A stretch of 64,000 nucleotides of DNA from CAYULW01 sp964445815. Its GTDB lineage: Bacteria; Bacteroidota; Bacteroidia; Flavobacteriales_E; Vicingaceae. The notes beneath the pieces were generated by a model that was given only the letters and a program-made list of their open reading frames with translations, did not search any database and was not told the DNA's origin. The position numbers and the translations under genes are program-made. Where the stretch lies: positions 372,001-436,000 of the forward strand of contig CAYULW010000004.1 in assembly GCA_964445815.1 (NCBI GenBank). Reading direction: 5' to 3'. Shown piece after piece: positions 50,719-58,387 of this stretch (position 1 is the stretch's first letter; each line of letters begins with the position of its first letter).

Positions 50719-50745
50719 ATAGACGAATAAAAAGATAAAGGACGC
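50719..50745 (-). promoter_or_regulatory. ECF autoregulatory promoter of the SigZ-like gene
   Basis: On the minus strand: GCGTCCTTT (50737-50745), an 11-base spacer, then CGTCTAT (50719-50725), ending 16 bases before the sigma ATG. The identical element before the peptide gene argues that this sigma factor recognises both. Confidence 0.85.
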
Positions 50746-50852
50746 TTTTTATTTTTAAATGAGCCTGTTTTAACCGTTCGTCATTTTTAATGTGATGCCG
50801 TTTGCCTTGCTATTCGCATTTGCTTAGCTTCGCTAGTCTAAAAATTGAATTC

Positions 50853-52985
50853 ATGAAACGTTTAATTCCTTTATTTACCTTAATTGCATTTTTAAGCATT
50901 CAGGTACAAGCCAAAGAAGGCATGTGGTTGCCGATGTTACTCAAGAGTCTGAACGAGTCTGACATGCAAAACATGGGGCTGAAATTATCTGCCGAAGACA
51001 TTTATTCGGTCAACAAATCGAGTTTGAAAGATGCCGTTATTTCCTTTGGTGGTTTTTGTACCGGAGAAATTATTTCTAACGAGGGCTTGATCTTGACCAA
51101 TCACCATTGCGGTTATGGTCAGGTGCAGTATCACAGTTCTGTAGAGAATGATTATCTGACCGATGGTTACTGGGCCATGAAGCATAATGATGAGCTTCCC
51201 AACCCGGGGTTGACGGCTACCTTTATTGTGAGAATGGAGGATGTGACGGAAACCGTATTGGGTGAAATTGATCAAAACCTGACCGAAACAGAACAAAAGA
51301 AACACATTGATGAGAAGATCAAGGCCATTATTGAACGCGCAACCAAGGGGACACACTACGATGCATATGTCAAGCCTTTCTATTATGGCAATGAATATTA
51401 TCTATTTGTTACGGAGACTTTTAAAGACGTGAGATTGGTTGGTGCGCCTCCTTCGTCCATCGGAAAATTCGGAGGGGATACCGATAACTGGATGTGGCCC
51501 AGACATACCGGCGACTTTTCCTTGTTTAGAATTTATGCAGACAAAGACAATAAACCTGCAGAATACAGTGAAGACAATGTGCCTTTTCGCCCTAGAAATT
51601 ATTTGCCCATTTCAATGAAAGGGGTTGAAAAGGGCGATTTTACCATGGTGTTTGGTTTTCCCGGAAGAACTCAGGAATACCTGACTTCTTATGCCATACA
51701 GCAAATCAAAGATGTCATCAATCCCAAGCAGATTGAAATTCGCCGCATTGCTCTGGACATCATGAACAAGCACATGCAGAAAGATAAACGCGTGAAAATT
51801 CAATACGCTTCAAAATATGCACGTATAGCCAATTACTGGAAGAAATGGATAGGAGAGAACAGGGGTCTGGAAAAGGCCAATGCCATTGCTCTGAAAGAAA
51901 GCAAAGAGCAGGCTTTTCTAAAAGCTGTTGGAAATGATACCAAGTACAGAGGTTTAATGCCTGCTTTTGAAGCCAGATACAAGGCCATAGAGCCTTATGC
52001 TGTGGCACGTGCTTACTGGATAGAAATTCCTTACCGCAAGGTGGAACTGTTCAAATTGGCGGCATCCTTCCGTTCTGCTATTGATAAGGCGTCAAAGGGA
52101 GAACGCTTAGACGATAAAGAGGTCGAAAAACTAAGGAAAAGAGTGCAAGCGCATTTCAAAGACTATGATCTGGCTGTTGATCTGGAAGTGGCCAGTAAGT
52201 TGCTGGGGAAATACGATCAGGAATTAGATCCTCAATTCAGACCTTATTTTTTCAGAAAGGCTCAGGGACATTATGAAGGCTTCTTTTACTCGGTTTACCG
52301 CAAGTCCATCTTTAGTTATGAAGATAAATTGATGAGTTTGCTTGAAGATGGCTTTTCAAATAAAGATGCCCGAAAACTGAAAACCGACAAAGCTTATAAA
52401 ATGATGGAAGATTTTTATAAGATATACAGCAAGAAGATTCGACCCGAGTACAATCGCCTGAGTAATGAAATTGACAGTTTGAGTAAGATTTATATTGCAG
52501 GTTTGCGTCAATACGTACCGGGTAAATATTATCCCGATGCCAACTCTACTTTGCGTTTGGCTTACGGACAGGTAGACAATTATTTTCCGAAAGACGGGGT
52601 AGAGTACGATTACTATACCGATACCAAAGGCATATTGGAAAAGTTTGATCCTGAGCATCCCGATTTTGTTTTGCCCGAACGTTTGGTTGAATTGATCGAG
52701 CAGGGAGATTACGGGCCTTATGCTGATAAAAACGGAGAAATGCACGTTTGTTTTACGGCTTCTAACCATACCACAGGAGGCAATTCCGGTAGTCCGGTGA
52801 TCAATGGCAATGGGGAGTTGATCGGATTGAACTTTGACCGCAATTGGGAAGGGACCATGAGCGACATTAATTATGACATCAATCAGTGCCGAAACATTTC
52901 GGTAGACATTCGTTATGTGCTCTTTATTGTCGATAAGTTTGCCGGAGCGAGTCATTTGATCGATGAAATGAAATTGGTGAAATAA
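50853..52985 (+). CDS. S46-family dipeptidyl peptidase, DPP11-like
   Basis: A 710-residue exported exopeptidase (signal peptide MKRLIPLFTLIAFLSIQVQA). The trypsin-like triad is visible: His in LTNHHCGYGQVQ, Asp in WPRHTGDFSLFRIYAD and Ser in TTGGNSGSPVING. Eighteen residues after the Ser is an Arg (GLNFDRNWEGTMSDI), the position that gives S46 DPP11 its preference for Asp or Glu at P1; DPP7 has Gly there. It should release acidic dipeptides from peptides in the periplasm, feeding amino-acid catabolism. The frame opens at 50802, but the signal peptide starts at 50853. Confidence 0.94.
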   Translation: MKRLIPLFTLIAFLSIQVQAKEGMWLPMLLKSLNESDMQNMGLKLSAEDIYSVNKSSLKDAVISFGGFCTGEIISNEGLILTNHHCGYGQVQYHSSVENDYLTDGYWAMKHNDELPNPGLTATFIVRMEDVTETVLGEIDQNLTETEQKKHIDEKIKAIIERATKGTHYDAYVKPFYYGNEYYLFVTETFKDVRLVGAPPSSIGKFGGDTDNWMWPRHTGDFSLFRIYADKDNKPAEYSEDNVPFRPRNYLPISMKGVEKGDFTMVFGFPGRTQEYLTSYAIQQIKDVINPKQIEIRRIALDIMNKHMQKDKRVKIQYASKYARIANYWKKWIGENRGLEKANAIALKESKEQAFLKAVGNDTKYRGLMPAFEARYKAIEPYAVARAYWIEIPYRKVELFKLAASFRSAIDKASKGERLDDKEVEKLRKRVQAHFKDYDLAVDLEVASKLLGKYDQELDPQFRPYFFRKAQGHYEGFFYSVYRKSIFSYEDKLMSLLEDGFSNKDARKLKTDKAYKMMEDFYKIYSKKIRPEYNRLSNEIDSLSKIYIAGLRQYVPGKYYPDANSTLRLAYGQVDNYFPKDGVEYDYYTDTKGILEKFDPEHPDFVLPERLVELIEQGDYGPYADKNGEMHVCFTASNHTTGGNSGSPVINGNGELIGLNFDRNWEGTMSDINYDINQCRNISVDIRYVLFIVDKFAGASHLIDEMKLVK

Positions 52986-52986
52986 A

Positions 52987-53769
52987 TTGAAGACAAAAGA
53001 AGAAATTGTAAAGAACTGGTTACCCAGGTACACCGGTTGTGAATTGTCAGAGTTTGGCGAATACATACTCCTGACTAATTTTTCGAACTATGTCAAACTT
53101 TTTGCCGAGAAGTTTGATGTAGAAGTCAGAGGCAGGCAGCATCCCATGCAAATGGCAACGGCCAATGGCATCAGCATTATCAATTTCGGTATGGGAAGTG
53201 CCATGGCCGCTACGGTGATGGATTTGCTTTCTGCCATTGCTCCAAAAGCCGTTTTGTTTTTGGGCAAATGCGGAGGACTGAAAAAGAAAACGCAGCTGGG
53301 CGACATGATCTTGCCCATTGCTGCCATAAGAGGCGAGGGGACAAGCGATGATTATCTGCCGCCCGAAGTACCGGCACTGCCTTCATTCCGTTTACAGAGA
53401 GCCGTTTCGTCCATGATTAAAAAGCATCAGCTGGACTATTGGACAGGCACCGTATATACCACCAATAGAAGGGTGTGGGAACACGATGAAGGCTTTAAAG
53501 ATTACCTGAGAGAAATCCGTGCCATGGCCATAGACATGGAGACGGCGACTGTTTTTTCAGTGGGTTTCATCAACAGCATTCCGCATGGGGCTTTGTTGCT
53601 GGTGTCTGATAATCCCATGATTCCCGAAGGTGTCAAAACTTCAGAAAGCGATCAGAAAGTCACTTCGGATTATGTGTCTAAACACATAGAGATTGGCATT
53701 GATGCCTTGTTGGAATTAAAAGACTCCGGTGAATCTGTCAAACATTTGAGATTTGGTGAAGAAGATTAA
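52987..53769 (+). CDS. amn: AMP nucleosidase
   Basis: A 260-residue enzyme that splits AMP to adenine and ribose 5-phosphate, in the nucleoside phosphorylase fold. Motifs are KEEIVKNWLPRYTGCELSEFG at the start, FLGKCGGLKKKTQLGDMILP near 95 and AMAIDMETATVFSVGF near 178 (the substrate-binding MET motif). The start is a TTG two bases after the S46 peptidase stop; the conserved N-terminus supports this rare start codon. The stop overlaps that of yebC by four bases on the opposite strand. Confidence 0.9.
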   Translation: MKTKEEIVKNWLPRYTGCELSEFGEYILLTNFSNYVKLFAEKFDVEVRGRQHPMQMATANGISIINFGMGSAMAATVMDLLSAIAPKAVLFLGKCGGLKKKTQLGDMILPIAAIRGEGTSDDYLPPEVPALPSFRLQRAVSSMIKKHQLDYWTGTVYTTNRRVWEHDEGFKDYLREIRAMAIDMETATVFSVGFINSIPHGALLLVSDNPMIPEGVKTSESDQKVTSDYVSKHIEIGIDALLELKDSGESVKHLRFGEED

Positions 53770-54476
53770 GCAATGTTCGTGTAAACGGCTTGCGCATCAT
53801 CGTCATCTTCGATCTTATCAATTAATTTTTCGATCTCCACCATTTGTTCATCTGTAAAATCGACAGGTGAGGTGGGGAAACGCTGAAGATTCGCTTTGGT
53901 AACTTCTATGTTTTTTGCTTCTAGTGCCGAGTTAAGTGTGCCAAAGTCGGTATAATCGCCATAAGCGTATACCGTATTTTCATCGATCTCAATCTCTTCC
54001 AATCCATGTTCGATCAGCTCCAGCTCCAGTTCTTCCAGATCCAAGCCTTCAGGTTTTTCAAATTCAAATACCGCTCTCCGGTTAAACATGTATTCCAGAG
54101 AACCATTAGGCACCAATCCTCCTCCGACTTTATTGAAGTAAGATTTTATATTGGCAACTGTTCTGGTGGTATTGTCGGTGGCACATTCTACAAAGACCAA
54201 AACACCATGAGGCCCTTTGCCCTCATAATTGACTTCAACATAATTTTCAACATCTTTAGACTCTGCTCTTTGTATGGCTTTGTCGATGTTGTCTTTGGGC
54301 ATGTTCTCCCCTTTGGCATTTTGAATGGCTGTTCTCAATGAAGGATTCATCTCAGGATCGGTTCCGCCTTCTTTTGCTGCCAGGGTGATGGCTTTGGCCA
54401 GTTTCGGGAAGATTTTTGACATCTTGTCCCAACGTTTCATTTTGGCCGCCTTTCTATATTCAAATGCTCTTCCCAT
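53766..54476 (-). CDS. yebC: YebC/PmpR-family regulator or translation factor
   Basis: A 236-residue protein with the family start MGRAFEYRKAAKMKRWDKMSK, the PSLRTAIQNAKGENMPKDNIDKAI block near residue 45 and YEGKGPHGVLVFVECATDN near 85. YebC proteins bind DNA and have been linked to translation of difficult motifs as well as transcription. The length agrees with the family. It converges on amn with overlapping stop codons. Confidence 0.95.
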   Translation of the reverse strand: MGRAFEYRKAAKMKRWDKMSKIFPKLAKAITLAAKEGGTDPEMNPSLRTAIQNAKGENMPKDNIDKAIQRAESKDVENYVEVNYEGKGPHGVLVFVECATDNTTRTVANIKSYFNKVGGGLVPNGSLEYMFNRRAVFEFEKPEGLDLEELELELIEHGLEEIEIDENTVYAYGDYTDFGTLNSALEAKNIEVTKANLQRFPTSPVDFTDEQMVEIEKLIDKIEDDDDAQAVYTNIA

Positions 54477-54496
54477 TTTATTTTGTGCTTAACCAA

Positions 54497-54525
54497 AAAT
54501 GCCCCGGATTGATCCAAGGCATTTC
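54497..54525 (-). terminator. Probable terminator of the alpha-oxoamine synthase gene
   Basis: On the minus strand an AAATGCC arm and a GGCATTT arm flank a loop that can add a GAT/ATC pair, followed by a short T run. The stem has mismatches, so confidence is moderate. Confidence 0.5.
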
Positions 54526-54542
54526 AGTTCTTGTTTTTTTAA

Positions 54543-55787
54543 TTAAACAGCTGCAATCTCATCGGATTTGTATTCTCCTGCAGCCAGTTTCGATTTAATT
54601 TTCTTGAAGGTTTCTATGGTGTATTCCACGTCTTCCATGCTGTGCATGGCCGTTGGTATCAATCTTAAGATGATCATGCCTCTTGGAATGACCGGATAGA
54701 CCACAATAGAGCAGAAGAGGTCATGGTTTTCCCTTAAGTCTAAGGTCAGATTGGTGGCCTCTCCCAAGCCTCCTTCAAGAATCACCGGAGTAACTTGTGT
54801 ATTGGTGGTGCCGATGTTAAAGCCCGCCTCTTTCAATCCGTTTTGTAAGCCATGAGCGATGGTCCATAGTTTCTCTCTCAGTTCCGGCATGGTGCGAATC
54901 ATCTTTAGTCGCTTTCTGGCTCCAATCACCAATGGCATGGGCAGAGATTTGGCAAAGATTTGTGAACGCATGTTGTAACGCAAGAAATTGATCACGTTTT
55001 CATCGCCCGCAATAAAAGCACCGATGCTTGCAAATGCTTTGGCAAAGGTGCCGAAGTACACGTCGATTTCATCCTGTACGCCCTGATCTTCTCCCGTACC
55101 GGCTCCCGTTGGTCCCATTGTGCCAATGCCGTGTGCATCGTCTACCATCAAACGGAAACTGTATTGGCTTTTTAAGGCCGCAATTTCTTTTAACTTTCCT
55201 GCATTACCCGACATGCCAAATACCCCTTCGGTAATCACCAGGATGGAACCGTTTTGCTCTTCTGCCAGTTTAGTGGCGCGCTCCAATTGCTTTTGAAGGT
55301 TTTCAATGTTGTTATGCTGATACACGTAGCGCTTACCGGGATGTAAACGCACACCGTCAATGATACAGGCATGCGATTCCGCATCGTAAACGATCACGTC
55401 ATTACGGTCCACTAAGGCATCTATGGCAGACACCATGCCCTGATAACCGAAATTGAGTAAAATGGCATCTTGCTTAAAGACGAAGTCGGCCAACTCTCTT
55501 TCCAGCTTTTCATGATAAATGGTATTGCCCGACATCATTCTGGCACCCATGGGATAACCCAAGCCCCATTTTTTGGAGGCTTTGGCATCTACCTTGCGGA
55601 TCTCAGGATGATTAGACAGACCTAAATAATTGTTCAAACTCCATTGCAGCACCTCTTTTCCTCTAAAGCTCATGCGGTTGTTTATTTCTCCTTCCAGTTT
55701 CGGGAAGGTAAAGTAACCGTGACTTTCTTTCGCGTGTTTTCCTAAAGGGCCGGGATTTTCTGCGATCTTATCGAATAAATCTTTCAT
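54543..55787 (-). CDS. Alpha-oxoamine synthase (serine palmitoyltransferase/KBL-type)
   Basis: A 414-residue PLP enzyme of the alpha-oxoamine synthase group. NNYLGLSNHPEIRKV near residue 52, the VDDAHGIGTMGPTGAG segment near residue 218 and the PLP lysine in YFGTFAKAFASIGAF near residue 250 are all present. The group includes serine palmitoyltransferase (sphingolipids are common in Bacteroidota), 2-amino-3-ketobutyrate CoA ligase and BioF. The N-terminal extension (LFDKIAENPGPLGKHAKES) and lack of a threonine dehydrogenase neighbour favour the sphingolipid role, but sequence alone does not decide it. Confidence 0.82.
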   Translation of the reverse strand: MKDLFDKIAENPGPLGKHAKESHGYFTFPKLEGEINNRMSFRGKEVLQWSLNNYLGLSNHPEIRKVDAKASKKWGLGYPMGARMMSGNTIYHEKLERELADFVFKQDAILLNFGYQGMVSAIDALVDRNDVIVYDAESHACIIDGVRLHPGKRYVYQHNNIENLQKQLERATKLAEEQNGSILVITEGVFGMSGNAGKLKEIAALKSQYSFRLMVDDAHGIGTMGPTGAGTGEDQGVQDEIDVYFGTFAKAFASIGAFIAGDENVINFLRYNMRSQIFAKSLPMPLVIGARKRLKMIRTMPELREKLWTIAHGLQNGLKEAGFNIGTTNTQVTPVILEGGLGEATNLTLDLRENHDLFCSIVVYPVIPRGMIILRLIPTAMHSMEDVEYTIETFKKIKSKLAAGEYKSDEIAAV

Positions 55788-55928
55788 TCAAAATTGCTTT
55801 AAAAACAAGCCTCAAAAGTAGTTCATTAATTTGTATTGCCCAAAGAATCTAAGGCGCTATCTCTTAGGATTATCAACAGGAAAAGGTTGAGAAATTTTGG
55901 TTGCTGCGGTATTGATTAGAAGGGGAGG

Positions 55929-55990
55929 TAATTGCAAATTACTTTTGATAGGTAAGTGGAGTTGGAGGTTGTGCTTAGTGGGTAATTGCA
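55929..55990. repeat. REP-like hairpin sequence at the left edge of the accessory region
   Basis: GTAATT-GCA-AATTAC forms a small perfect stem and is followed by GGAGTTGGAGGTTGTGCTTAGTGGG-type sequence (25 bases, 55958-55982) and a second GTAATTGCAAT. The layout resembles the AACTACGCTTAGTG elements at 63863-63932. It lies directly downstream of the AbiH-like gene. Confidence 0.5.
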
Positions 55991-56002
55991 ATCTCTTCCC
56001 TT

Positions 56003-57163
56003 CTAAATCTTATCATCTCCATCATATTCTAATAGCTTTCGTCTCATATCTCCGTTATTAGGAAAGTGTCTTGATAGAGAGATTACTTTATTGAAGAAAC
56101 TGTTCTTATTTCCTCTATGAAATAGTCTAATGAATCGACAGTTTTTATTAGTCATAATAGTACTTAGTAATATTCTATCTGATATACCAAGAGAATGACC
56201 TATTGAAAAGACTTCATACTCATCTTCAGAAATGAAATTTAGTATGTTCCTATACTTATCATTCAGAGAATAATAGAAGGATTTAATGTTTACTAGATAT
56301 TCTGCGATTTCCGATTCTTCGATACTTTTATAGGAGTCATGATTTTCGTCCCCATAACCAAAAATAATATCGGTATTATCTTCTAGGTTACCATGTATAC
56401 TTTCAACTTTGAAACTAGGCATACTAGTATTATGATTTCCATAACTGTCAAGAAGTTGCTTTAATTGAACTTCTAATGTTGATGTATAATTGAAATTGAT
56501 AAATAATACTTTATTAATGTAATCATCCTTTATTTCCTTTTCATAAAATGGATTTTCGGGAGATTCAGGGTTGAATAATAAACATCTTTCCAAGAGTCTT
56601 CTTTTGTCAGTTTTATTAATGTCTTCGACTTCTTCATAGTTTAATCTTTCTTCCCCATTCAAGTACTTTTTTAATTCCTTTTTTAAAACATCAAACTGTT
56701 TATTCATCTTATTTACAGAACTAATGGACTTGGTATTATAAATGTCAAGTTTCAGAACCTTCTTAAAGTATGTCGATTCAATATCAGTCCAACCTTTATT
56801 AATTAAAAGGTCTGAAAGAAGTGAATTTGAAATGTCCACCTTATAAATAATGTCTGAGGAGGAACTTGTTGAAAATTTTGTATAAGTAAACTTAATATGT
56901 CCACACTTTTTAAAGTCAGAGATAGTATTAATAGGGTCTATTATTTCATCTTGTACTTGGTCATAGGGATTACCAGTAAAAGGATATTTGAATAATAAAT
57001 TATTGTGATCAACCGATATCTTAATTAATCCATCGTTGTAATCTTTACCACCTCTTGCTAGTGTAAGACATTTTTTAATATAAAATACTAAGAAGTCTTC
57101 ATATCTGGTCTTAAGACCAACTGAAAGATCATATCCATTTCCTATTAATACAACTCTGTTCAT
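56003..57163 (-). CDS. AbiH-like abortive-infection protein
   Basis: A 386-residue protein whose start, LIGNGYDLSVGLKTRYEDF, matches the nucleotide-binding-like opening of AbiH proteins (GNGFDLxLGLKTxYxDF), with VLFINFNYTSTLEVQL and VESIHGNLEDNTDIIFGYGDE further in (near 225 and 255), also typical. AbiH proteins block phage growth by an unresolved mechanism. The gene is AT-rich compared with flanking housekeeping genes, which fits an acquired origin. A terminator-like hairpin separates it from the DUF2971 gene upstream. Confidence 0.85.
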   Translation of the reverse strand: MNRVVLIGNGYDLSVGLKTRYEDFLVFYIKKCLTLARGGKDYNDGLIKISVDHNNLLFKYPFTGNPYDQVQDEIIDPINTISDFKKCGHIKFTYTKFSTSSSSDIIYKVDISNSLLSDLLINKGWTDIESTYFKKVLKLDIYNTKSISSVNKMNKQFDVLKKELKKYLNGEERLNYEEVEDINKTDKRRLLERCLLFNPESPENPFYEKEIKDDYINKVLFINFNYTSTLEVQLKQLLDSYGNHNTSMPSFKVESIHGNLEDNTDIIFGYGDENHDSYKSIEESEIAEYLVNIKSFYYSLNDKYRNILNFISEDEYEVFSIGHSLGISDRILLSTIMTNKNCRFIRLFHRGNKNSFFNKVISLSRHFPNNGDMRRKLLEYDGDDKI

Positions 57164-57183
57164 TTGATTGGGGTTTGAGTTTT

Positions 57184-57215
57184 AAAAATAATAAAAGGGG
57201 AGAAGAATTCCTCCC
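57184..57215 (-). terminator. Probable terminator of the DUF2971 gene
   Basis: On the minus strand GGGAG and CTCCC pair around an 8-base loop containing GAATTC and are followed by CTTTTATTATTTTT. It lies about 85 bases past the DUF2971 stop. Confidence 0.55.
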
Positions 57216-57299
57216 TAAGTGTTGCTCTTAGTTGGGTTTTCTTTATCCTCACTTTAATATCAATGCAAAGGGAATAATAAACCGTTGTTTTAATGCGGT

Positions 57300-58205
57300 T
57301 TATTTAGTGTTGTGTATGGTAATTATTTCTTTGTTCAAAATGAAAGAGTTTGGTTCTTGAATTACTTGGTAAAATGTGACTTCACCTTCTACTTTTTCCG
57401 TGCATAGTTCAATGTATTTTTCTTGAGTTTCTTCTGATGACTTTATTCCAAAGAACACTTCAGTTATTTTACCAGGTAATTGATATAGTCCTTGTTTTTC
57501 AATGGCAAATCTCCATTCTTTTTCATACAACCAATTCTTAGATTTTGAATAGATTACGTTTTGTATTTGCTCATCATTAAATGAGATTCGTGTATGTGAC
57601 TGGAACTCATCTTGCTGGTTAAAGAAAAATGTAGACTTTAATTTAGCACCTTGTTCAATATTAACTTCTGGGAATTTATCAATGTAATTTATCTTCTTAC
57701 AATTTTGAGAGCCTAATTCATTGTGTTCATTTCTTTCAAAACCTATACAAATTCCACAATGATTATATCCATAGTGTGACCACATGAGCATGTTAAGTGG
57801 GTCTTCAGATAAACTAAAAACACCGACTCTTTCTAGTTCTTCATAAATTGAATCAATTGTTTTACTTGCGTCTTCTAATTTTTCCAGCCCTCTTGACATT
57901 CTATATTTGTTAATTATATTAATTTTTTGCAATGTTGTCTCGGCTTTTTTGATTCGTTTTAGTGATGCTTTGTACAATGGATCTTTCTGGAAACCAAAAA
58001 TTGAAGGAGTAACAAATCCTACAATCTGCTGCTTTCTAATATTTTCTTTGTAAGATTTATAGTAATCATTTCCGAACATTGCAGCTTTGCAATCAAATGG
58101 ATCGTTTAGTGAACTTGGAGAAGCAAGAAAAATGTTACTGTCAGTGAAAATGCTCTCAGTAAACTTAGAATCGGATCTGTATTTATATAAGGTTTTTGGT
58201 TCCAT
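57300..58205 (-). CDS. DUF2971-domain protein
   Basis: A 301-residue soluble protein. The start YKYRSDSKFTESIFTDSNIFLASPSSLNDPFDC is the typical DUF2971 opening (LYKYR ... L.AS...LNDPFD), and GVFSLSEDPLNMLMWSHYGYNHCGICIGFE near residue 130 is the second family block. Function is unknown; the family is common in defence and mobile regions. It sits between AbiH and the LRR gene. A 70-bp repeat with a palindrome starts 16 bases upstream of its ATG. Confidence 0.9.
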   Translation of the reverse strand: MEPKTLYKYRSDSKFTESIFTDSNIFLASPSSLNDPFDCKAAMFGNDYYKSYKENIRKQQIVGFVTPSIFGFQKDPLYKASLKRIKKAETTLQKINIINKYRMSRGLEKLEDASKTIDSIYEELERVGVFSLSEDPLNMLMWSHYGYNHCGICIGFERNEHNELGSQNCKKINYIDKFPEVNIEQGAKLKSTFFFNQQDEFQSHTRISFNDEQIQNVIYSKSKNWLYEKEWRFAIEKQGLYQLPGKITEVFFGIKSSEETQEKYIELCTEKVEGEVTFYQVIQEPNSFILNKEIITIHNTK

Positions 58206-58220
58206 TAGTTAATTGTACAC

Positions 58221-58292
58221 AACGTCCAAATAAATGGAATTCCGTTTAGTTCTATTGTAGTAAAACTACAAAAACCCTTTCTAAGCGTAGTT
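58221..58292. repeat. Spacer repeat, copy 1, upstream of the DUF2971 gene
   Basis: About 70 bases starting AACGTCC, with a near-palindrome AAATGGAATTCCGTTT and a GTAGT-AAA-ACTAC hairpin. A copy at 63729-63802 shares blocks such as GGAATTCCGTTTA and TAGTAAAACTACAAAA. Both begin 16-17 bases upstream of a minus-strand start codon. The weak open frame across it (58205-58387) is not a credible gene. Confidence 0.75.
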
Positions 58293-58387
58293 TCAAAGCC
58301 TGCTTGGCTGCTAAGAAATGTTTCAAAATCTAATCGTGGTGTAATAATTGTTAATGCATTAAGTTTATAGTTATAAATGCACTTCAA

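Noticed and set aside
58205..58387. 60-residue minus-strand frame
   Set aside because: It coincides with the non-coding spacer repeat that recurs at 63.7 kb, where no matching frame is kept.
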